From the NCBI GenBank assembly GCA_023396555.1, contig JAEWWC010000077.1, forward strand, positions 1 through 10,137: 10,137 nt of DNA. Reading direction: 5' to 3'. The stretch is from Bacillota bacterium. Its GTDB lineage: Bacteria; Bacillota; Clostridia; Christensenellales; SZUA-584. The position numbers and the translations under genes were made by a program. This document shows positions 5,444 to 10,137 of the stretch, in pieces (the first letter of the stretch is position 1; every line of letters starts with the position of its first letter). A model generated the notes under the pieces. It searched no databases. It was not told the DNA's origin and was given only the letters and a program-made list of their open reading frames with translations.

Positions 5444-6163
5444 ATGACAAAGGTTTTTGACAACAGCCGTATGGCATCCGAATACTGCGCACAGACGGTG
5501 ATCGATCTGGTCCGGGAGAAACCGTCCGCGATGATCTGCCTGGCGGCAGGGCATACGTCGCTGGAGATGTTCGGTGCGCTGATCAGCGCGTATCGAGACG
5601 GGCGCGTGGATTTTTCCAAGATCCGGCTGGTGGACATGGATGAATGGGTGGGCCTTATGCCGCAGGACGATGGCAGTTGCGAGGGCTTTCTGCGTAAAAA
5701 TCTTTATGACCACATCAACGTGCAGGAAAATAATATCCGCATGTTCAACGGCAGAGCGGCGGACCTGGAACGCGAATGCCGCGACATGGACGAACACATC
5801 GCAAGCGGCGGAGGCATCGACTACATGCTGCTCGGGCTGGGCATGAACGGGCATCTCGCGCTGAACGAGCCGGGGGTTAATCCGGAGAGCTGCTCTCATG
5901 TGGTTCCGCTGGACAGCGTGACGCGCAAGGTGGCCGTTAAATATTTCAAGGAGATGCCGGACATCACGCAGGGAATCACACTGGGTATCAAGAACATATT
6001 GGAGACAAGACACGTTCAACTGCTGATTACGGGCGGCAGAAAGAATGATATCGTTAAGGAATTGATGGGGTCTCAGCCCACGGCGGAGCTGCCCGGTACG
6101 CTGCTGAAAGGCCGCACCAACGTCGAGATCGTGCTCGACAAACTGGCTGCCGGCACCAAATAA
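5444..6163 (+). CDS. Amino-sugar-phosphate deaminase/isomerase (NagB/AgaI family; GlcN6P or GalN6P)
   Basis: The protein has 239 aa, close to Gram-positive NagB (about 240). The family converts glucosamine-6-P to fructose-6-P and ammonia, or galactosamine-6-P to tagatose-6-P, in the cytosol. The sugar-phosphate loop is AGHTS at 35-39, where classical NagB has G-G/S-T-P. The general-base Asp is in DMDEWVGL (D66). N135-G-H137-L-A-L-N-E142-P is the ring-opening motif, with N in place of E. coli D141, as in many Gram-positive and AgaI-type members. GITLGIKNIL at 177-186 is also typical. CLAAG, DEWVGL and the C-terminus resemble AgaI/GatI more than E. coli NagB, so either substrate is possible. 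The start is ATG 5444 with GGGGG at 5433-5437; an out-of-frame ATG at 5440 gives only a short reading frame. It is the first gene of a pair with a sugar dehydrogenase 32 bp downstream. Confidence 0.85.
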   Translation: MTKVFDNSRMASEYCAQTVIDLVREKPSAMICLAAGHTSLEMFGALISAYRDGRVDFSKIRLVDMDEWVGLMPQDDGSCEGFLRKNLYDHINVQENNIRMFNGRAADLERECRDMDEHIASGGGIDYMLLGLGMNGHLALNEPGVNPESCSHVVPLDSVTRKVAVKYFKEMPDITQGITLGIKNILETRHVQLLITGGRKNDIVKELMGSQPTAELPGTLLKGRTNVEIVLDKLAAGTK

Positions 6164-6195
6164 CGACTCAGAGACGATTAAAGGAGGAGATTGAC

Positions 6196-7272
6196 ATGGA
6201 AAAAACGAAGGTCGCGATTTTAGGCTGCGGGTTTATCGCGCACATCCACATGGAATCTTATGAGCGCTTTGTGCCGGACGCCGAGGTTGTAGCTGTATAT
6301 GGCCGCAGTGAGGAGAAAGCAAAAGCTTTTGCCCAGCAGTTCGGAATCAGGGAATATTACACCGATCTGGATACGCTTCTCGAGAAAAGCGACTGCGAGG
6401 TCGTCGATATCTGCATTCCCAACTACGCGCATTATAAAGCGTGCATCAAGAGCGCCAAAAGCGGCAGGCATATCATCATCGAAAAGCCGCTGGCACTGAC
6501 GCTGGAGCAGGCGGACGAGATGATCGATACCTGCAAAAAGCTGGGCAAAAAGCTGATGTATGCCGAGGAGCTGTGCTTTGCGCCCAAGTATGAGCGGGTG
6601 CGCGCGCTGGTGGAGCGCGGCGCGGTGGGCGATATATATATGATCAAGCAGGCGGAGAAGCACTCGGGTCCGCACAGCCGCTGGTTCTATGAGAAGGACT
6701 TGGCGGGCGGCGGCGTGATGATGGACATGGGCTGCCACGCGCTGGCGTGGTTCCGCTGGATACTGGGTGGAAACCCCAAGATTAAGAGCGTTTACGCGTC
6801 GATGGCGACGGTGATGCACGACACCGAGTGTGATGACAACACGGTAACGCTGGTGGAGTTTGAGAACGGCGTGCTGGGTATAGCGGAAGACAGCTGGGCC
6901 AAGCACGGCGGCATGGACGACCGCATCGAGGTGTACGGCAACAAGGGCGTATCGTATGCGGATCTGTTCCGCGGCAACAGCGCGCTGACCTACAGCCTGG
7001 ACGGTTATGATTACGCGATGGAGAAGGCGGGGTCGTCCAAGGGATGGAGCTTCACGGTGTATGAGGAGGCATTCAATCAGGGTTATCCGCAGGAGCTTAA
7101 GCACTTCATCGAATGCGTCCGAATGGATCTTGAGCCCAAGGTGACCGGCGAGGACGGGCGTGTGGTGCTGGAGATGATCTATGCCGCATATGAATCGGCC
7201 CGTACGGGGAAAAAGGTGGAACTGCCGTTTACTGCAAAGGTCACAAAACCGGTGGACCTCTGGCTTAAATAA
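6196..7272 (+). CDS. Gfo/Idh/MocA-family NAD(P)-dependent sugar oxidoreductase
   Basis: This 358-aa cytosolic dehydrogenase has the usual family length. Residues 1-120 form the Rossmann domain, with ILGCGFIAHIH (G10-x-G12-x-x-A15) and the family signature E96-K97-P98 containing the catalytic lysine. Residues 121-350 are the C-terminal substrate domain, with D177-M-G-C-H181 supplying the expected Asp/His of the active site and GGGVMMDMG at 171-179. It starts at ATG 6196 behind AAAGGAGGAG (6180-6189), a much stronger ribosome site than that of the preceding gene, so it may be made in excess of it. The 32-bp gap without a terminator indicates co-transcription with the NagB/AgaI-type gene and a role in oxidising or epimerising a sugar or amino sugar. 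The exact substrate is unknown. Confidence 0.9.
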   Translation: MEKTKVAILGCGFIAHIHMESYERFVPDAEVVAVYGRSEEKAKAFAQQFGIREYYTDLDTLLEKSDCEVVDICIPNYAHYKACIKSAKSGRHIIIEKPLALTLEQADEMIDTCKKLGKKLMYAEELCFAPKYERVRALVERGAVGDIYMIKQAEKHSGPHSRWFYEKDLAGGGVMMDMGCHALAWFRWILGGNPKIKSVYASMATVMHDTECDDNTVTLVEFENGVLGIAEDSWAKHGGMDDRIEVYGNKGVSYADLFRGNSALTYSLDGYDYAMEKAGSSKGWSFTVYEEAFNQGYPQELKHFIECVRMDLEPKVTGEDGRVVLEMIYAAYESARTGKKVELPFTAKVTKPVDLWLK

Positions 7273-7314
7273 AGAGATAGTAGGGTAAAGGGGAGATGGG
7301 CTCCTTGTGGGGCT

Positions 7315-7358
7315 GATGAAAAGGCCGGAGAGCAGCGCTCACCGGCCTTCATCTTTTT
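7315..7358. terminator. Strong hairpin terminator between convergent units
   Basis: GATGAA (7315-7320) pairs with TTCATC (7348-7353), GGCCGG (7323-7328) with CCGGCC (7342-7347), and GAGC (7330-7333) with GCTC (7337-7340) around the triloop AGC. There is an AA bulge and one A-A mismatch. TTTTT follows at 7354-7358 on the plus strand. On the minus strand the pairing ends in GGCCTTTT, so it can also stop transcription of the DUF4340 gene. A small GGGG-ATG-CCCC hairpin follows at 7359-7369. Confidence 0.85.
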
Positions 7359-7392
7359 GGGGATGCCCCCCAACATGTGCAACGACAATGGT

Positions 7393-8808
7393 TTACCACT
7401 CGGTTTCAAAGGCTTTGTCTGTCATGATGACGGCGGCAGCAGCCTGTACGCGCGCCAGATACGCCTCTTCCATGGAGAATTCCATCGCACCGTTGACCTC
7501 CACATACACCCGTCGGGCAGTGCCCTTGTATAGCTTCATCACATCGGGCTTCTTCTCCTCATCCAGATAGCGGTAGGTTAGCGTCAGCAGCGGCTCGCCC
7601 TCGGGTACATCTTCATCGACCAACAGTCCATCGCTGGCGGCGCTGATCAGCAGCTGGTAGAACGTGCGGAAGCGTTCGATGTCCATCGGCGCTCCATTGC
7701 AGGTTACCTTTTTGTCCGCGTTTGTCTCGCCGGTGATGTCGAATGTATAGGTTTGGCCGTCTGTGGACAGTTCCACGCTTTCCACGTCCATCATCAGCGG
7801 AGAGAGGAACCAGCGCACCGGCAGCTTATCGTACTGAATGGACCAGAACAGGGGCTTGTCAATCTGATATATAACGCCGTTGTCGTTGCAGGTCAGGTAG
7901 AAAGCGCCATCCTTCTCCAGCACCGACAGCGCGTAGTGGACGACCTCCGTATCCACTCCGTTTTTCAGGTCGAACGCTACCTGCATGGAAGGCTTGCTGA
8001 AGCCAAAGTCGGAAATCTGCTGCGGGGTATAGTTATAACCCACGATGCCGGTGGCAGGAAGGCCCAGCAGCGAGCCCAGTAGGTCCACGCCGTACGTCTG
8101 GTCCAGCTCATGTATGCCTTTTCCCATCACGAGGTGGGTAGGAGCGCCGAAAGAGGAAGCGATGCGCGACAGCTCCTTGTCCTCTCCGGTAATCGCTCTG
8201 ATGGATATCGGCTCTGCCAGCGGCCCGCCGGTAAACGTCACGTCCAGTATCGCCGACAGGGGAGAAGACATCTGGCTGACGGGCGTGATCACATCGTCGA
8301 TATAATCCTTCTTGGGCTGCAGGAACGGGGCACAGCGTGCCGCCTCCATCAGATAGACTGCCGGCTTTCCGCCGACGCTGAAATAATAGTTGCCGCTGAT
8401 CGGTTCCGCGCTGCCGATGCGCAGCGACAGCGCGGGGCCGTCCTTGTAAGCGATATCCACAGTGGCGGCGGGGGCGTCCAGACCGTACAGCGACAGATCG
8501 GATGGATTGCTGTCCACCGACTGCAGCGCGTTTACCGCGCCCGAATACGTCATCAGCGCGACGAATTCCTCCATATCCAGCACATCCGGCGCGATATCGT
8601 CCGACTTATATCCTTCACCCTCCGCTTCAACATCGAAGCTGCCGCTGGCGTTCTCGATATGGACGCTTTGCACGTCGGTGGGGGCGGAATCGCGGAATGC
8701 CAGCGGATTGCCGATGTCCGAATCCGGCTGCAGCAATATCAGAGCTGCCGCGCCCAGCGCCGCCACCAGCACGGCGGCAATGATCACGAGCCTTAATTGT
8801 CTGGACAT
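7393..8808 (-). CDS. DUF4340-domain protein, membrane-anchored
   Basis: This 471-aa protein has one N-terminal membrane segment (residues 8-26, VIIAAVLVAALGAAALILL) and a large extracytoplasmic part. Residues 82-160 carry the typical DUF4340 pattern: LSLYGLDAP, then LRIGSAEPISGNYYF and VYLMEA. A second similar block near 330-460 (LSPLMMDVESVEL, PLLTLTYRYLDE, RRVYVEVNGAMEFSM) suggests tandem DUF4340 units. DUF4340 proteins occur beside GldG-type proteins and an ABC ATPase and permease; they are thought to be accessory parts of that transporter, but their molecular role is not known. ATG 8808 lies 2 nt after the upstream stop, with AGGAGG (8825-8820) inside the end of that gene, so the two are translationally linked. 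It is the last gene of its unit. Confidence 0.88.
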   Translation of the reverse strand: MSRQLRLVIIAAVLVAALGAAALILLQPDSDIGNPLAFRDSAPTDVQSVHIENASGSFDVEAEGEGYKSDDIAPDVLDMEEFVALMTYSGAVNALQSVDSNPSDLSLYGLDAPAATVDIAYKDGPALSLRIGSAEPISGNYYFSVGGKPAVYLMEAARCAPFLQPKKDYIDDVITPVSQMSSPLSAILDVTFTGGPLAEPISIRAITGEDKELSRIASSFGAPTHLVMGKGIHELDQTYGVDLLGSLLGLPATGIVGYNYTPQQISDFGFSKPSMQVAFDLKNGVDTEVVHYALSVLEKDGAFYLTCNDNGVIYQIDKPLFWSIQYDKLPVRWFLSPLMMDVESVELSTDGQTYTFDITGETNADKKVTCNGAPMDIERFRTFYQLLISAASDGLLVDEDVPEGEPLLTLTYRYLDEEKKPDVMKLYKGTARRVYVEVNGAMEFSMEEAYLARVQAAAAVIMTDKAFETEW

Positions 8809-8810
8809 GG

Positions 8811-10137
8811 CTACTTGTACCTCCTGACCAGCCAGATCACGATGCCGGATACCAGTATCAGCAGCGGTAACACGCCTGCCAGTATGATGCCGACGGCACT
8901 CGCGCCGCCTGTCGAAATGGACAGCGTGCCGCCGGCGAGCGACTTGGGCTCGATCTTCACGGAATTGTCCACATTGAACGTGGTGTTGAATATGTTCAGT
9001 AGATACGCGCTGTTGGCGAGCGATGTGTTCTGTATGCAGAAGGCGTCCAGCATCGTGGTGGAGCCGGAGACGAGTATCTGCGACTGATGCGCGATCATGC
9101 CGTTATTGTCGTAGATCACCTTGGAGGCCAGTACCAGCGCTGGCATGGGCCCCATCTGTGCCTGATCCACCGAGAAATCATCGCCCGCGCCGGCAGGACG
9201 AATACCGCTGGTGGCGCCGAATCTCAGCAGCGTTTTGTTGAGGTTGTTGTCCTGCGCTTTGTACAATACCTGCACGGGATGCGCCAGCGGCATCAGCACC
9301 GGCATGGAGGAATCGAGCAGCATATCCTTGTACGTTTCGTCCTCGTAGTCGGTGACGGGGTAAAATGGCTGATATTGATAGGTTCGGTTCTGCTCCGTTT
9401 CAAACACCGCGCCGCTACCGATCACCACGCCCCACTCCTTGAGGAAGGCGGCGAGGTTGGGCTGTGCGTTCTGGCTGACGTCCGCTGTGCAGAATAGCAT
9501 TTTGCCGTATTCGCCGTTGTTGTACAGGAAGCTGTCCAGCTTGGCGAGCGCGTCCTCGGACAGGTCGATCTGCGGGGCGAGCAGCAGCGCCAGATCGTAC
9601 GTGTCGTCCAGCGGATCCGTGGCCAGATTGACGCTGCTGACCACGTAGTTGTTGTCCGTCAGCAGCTGCGTGAAAGCGGGCATATCGGCCACGTTGTTGC
9701 CGGCGAGCACGGCGACATGCACCTGCGTGTCTGCCAGCACGTTAACGATGGCGGACGTCATCGCCTCTTCAGCGCGGGAGGAGACGATGTAAAGATCGCC
9801 CGCGTCGTTATAGGAATAATTGAACATTGAGGAGAACTGCAGCTGCTTCACCTTGTCGCCGCAGGTCACCAGCAGGTCGCCTTCAGACAGTTCGAGATCC
9901 GGATACTGGGAAGCAAATGTGGGATCGGATACGTAATCAACATAATCCAGCTGCACATGGGTAGACGCCTCCGGGTATTTTTCCAGTATGCGCTGCGTCT
10001 GGATGAAGTACGAGTTGGCGGTAAAGTTGTTTTTGTTGGCCAGTACATGGATTCGGATATCCTTGTCCAACGAGTTTAAGAGGTCTTTGGTGTCCCGGCC
10101 GATCTCGTATGCCGCATTGGCCGTAAGGTCGTAGCTG
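8811..10137 (-). CDS. GldG-family ABC-transporter auxiliary protein, 5' end outside window
   Basis: The frame is open to the right edge of the window. The upstream codons read SYDLTANAAYEIGRDTKDLL before the TTG at 10070, so that TTG is internal. SYDLTANAAYEIG, followed by IRIHVLANKNNF and a long extracytoplasmic part with LDYVDYVSDPTF, is the hallmark of the ABC_transp_aux / GldG family. The C-terminus is a single membrane segment (VGIILAGVLPLLILVSGIVIW) ending in the positive tail LVRRYK. In Flavobacterium GldA, GldF and GldG form an ABC transporter needed for gliding; relatives in non-gliding Firmicutes have unknown cargo. The missing start should include the N-terminal membrane segment, and the permease and ATPase genes are expected just upstream, beyond the window. 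The DUF4340 gene follows after 2 nt. Confidence 0.9.
   Translation of the reverse strand, partial: SYDLTANAAYEIGRDTKDLLNSLDKDIRIHVLANKNNFTANSYFIQTQRILEKYPEASTHVQLDYVDYVSDPTFASQYPDLELSEGDLLVTCGDKVKQLQFSSMFNYSYNDAGDLYIVSSRAEEAMTSAIVNVLADTQVHVAVLAGNNVADMPAFTQLLTDNNYVVSSVNLATDPLDDTYDLALLLAPQIDLSEDALAKLDSFLYNNGEYGKMLFCTADVSQNAQPNLAAFLKEWGVVIGSGAVFETEQNRTYQYQPFYPVTDYEDETYKDMLLDSSMPVLMPLAHPVQVLYKAQDNNLNKTLLRFGATSGIRPAGAGDDFSVDQAQMGPMPALVLASKVIYDNNGMIAHQSQILVSGSTTMLDAFCIQNTSLANSAYLLNIFNTTFNVDNSVKIEPKSLAGGTLSISTGGASAVGIILAGVLPLLILVSGIVIWLVRRYK

Noticed and set aside
6220..7104. Minus-strand 294-aa open frame inside the Gfo/Idh/MocA gene
   Set aside because: The plus-strand frame has the full dehydrogenase motifs; the reverse frame has a shadow-like composition and no start signal.
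8110..8796. Plus-strand 228-aa open frame opposite the DUF4340 gene
   Set aside because: It is antisense to a gene with clear domain patterns, membrane anchor and operon context; no independent support exists.

Overview
The window looks like chromosomal DNA of a moderately GC-rich Gram-positive anaerobe, most likely a Clostridia-class Bacillota. The grounds are strong AGGAGG-type ribosome sites, extended -10 promoters, hairpin terminators, a Zn-metallopeptidase carrying the HEFRHHLE form familiar from Clostridia, a ComFB protein, a CbpB/DarB-like two-CBS protein, and a GldG plus DUF4340 transporter module. The genus cannot be fixed from sequence alone. I see no rRNA, tRNA, CRISPR array, insertion sequence or phage gene. 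Coding DNA is GC-rich; two AT-rich non-coding blocks (about 4272-4527 and 5040-5443) hold most of the regulatory signals.

Left part (1-2853): the 3' end of an AraC-family regulator is followed 30 bp later by a 703-residue Old Yellow Enzyme / 2,4-dienoyl-CoA reductase-type iron-sulfur flavoenzyme, then a hairpin terminator. The layout suggests a regulator with the reductase it controls, acting on an unidentified unsaturated (enone or enoate-like) substrate.

Middle part (2855-5037): an extended -10 promoter drives a two-gene unit, a small zincin metallopeptidase and a nitroreductase, 1 nt apart. This unit converges on comFB, leaving only 3 bp between the stop codons. comFB and a two-CBS-domain gene are divergently transcribed from a shared AT-rich spacer with an extended -10 promoter on each strand and a perfect ATAACAG/CTGTTAT palindrome. 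Relatives of both products bind cyclic dinucleotides, so the spacer may be a second-messenger control point.

Right-centre (5038-7358): a roughly 400-bp non-coding leader contains a near-consensus NagR/DasR (GntR-family) operator and several possible RNA hairpins, including a GAAA-tetraloop hairpin. It precedes an amino-sugar-phosphate deaminase/isomerase (NagB/AgaI type) and a Gfo/Idh/MocA sugar dehydrogenase, 32 bp apart. These form a probable amino-sugar catabolic operon ending in a strong terminator hairpin that can also serve the opposite strand.

Right end (7393-10137, minus strand): a GldG-family ABC-transporter auxiliary protein (cut by the window end) and a DUF4340 membrane-anchored protein lie 2 nt apart. 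The ATPase and permease genes of this exporter-like complex are expected just beyond the right edge.
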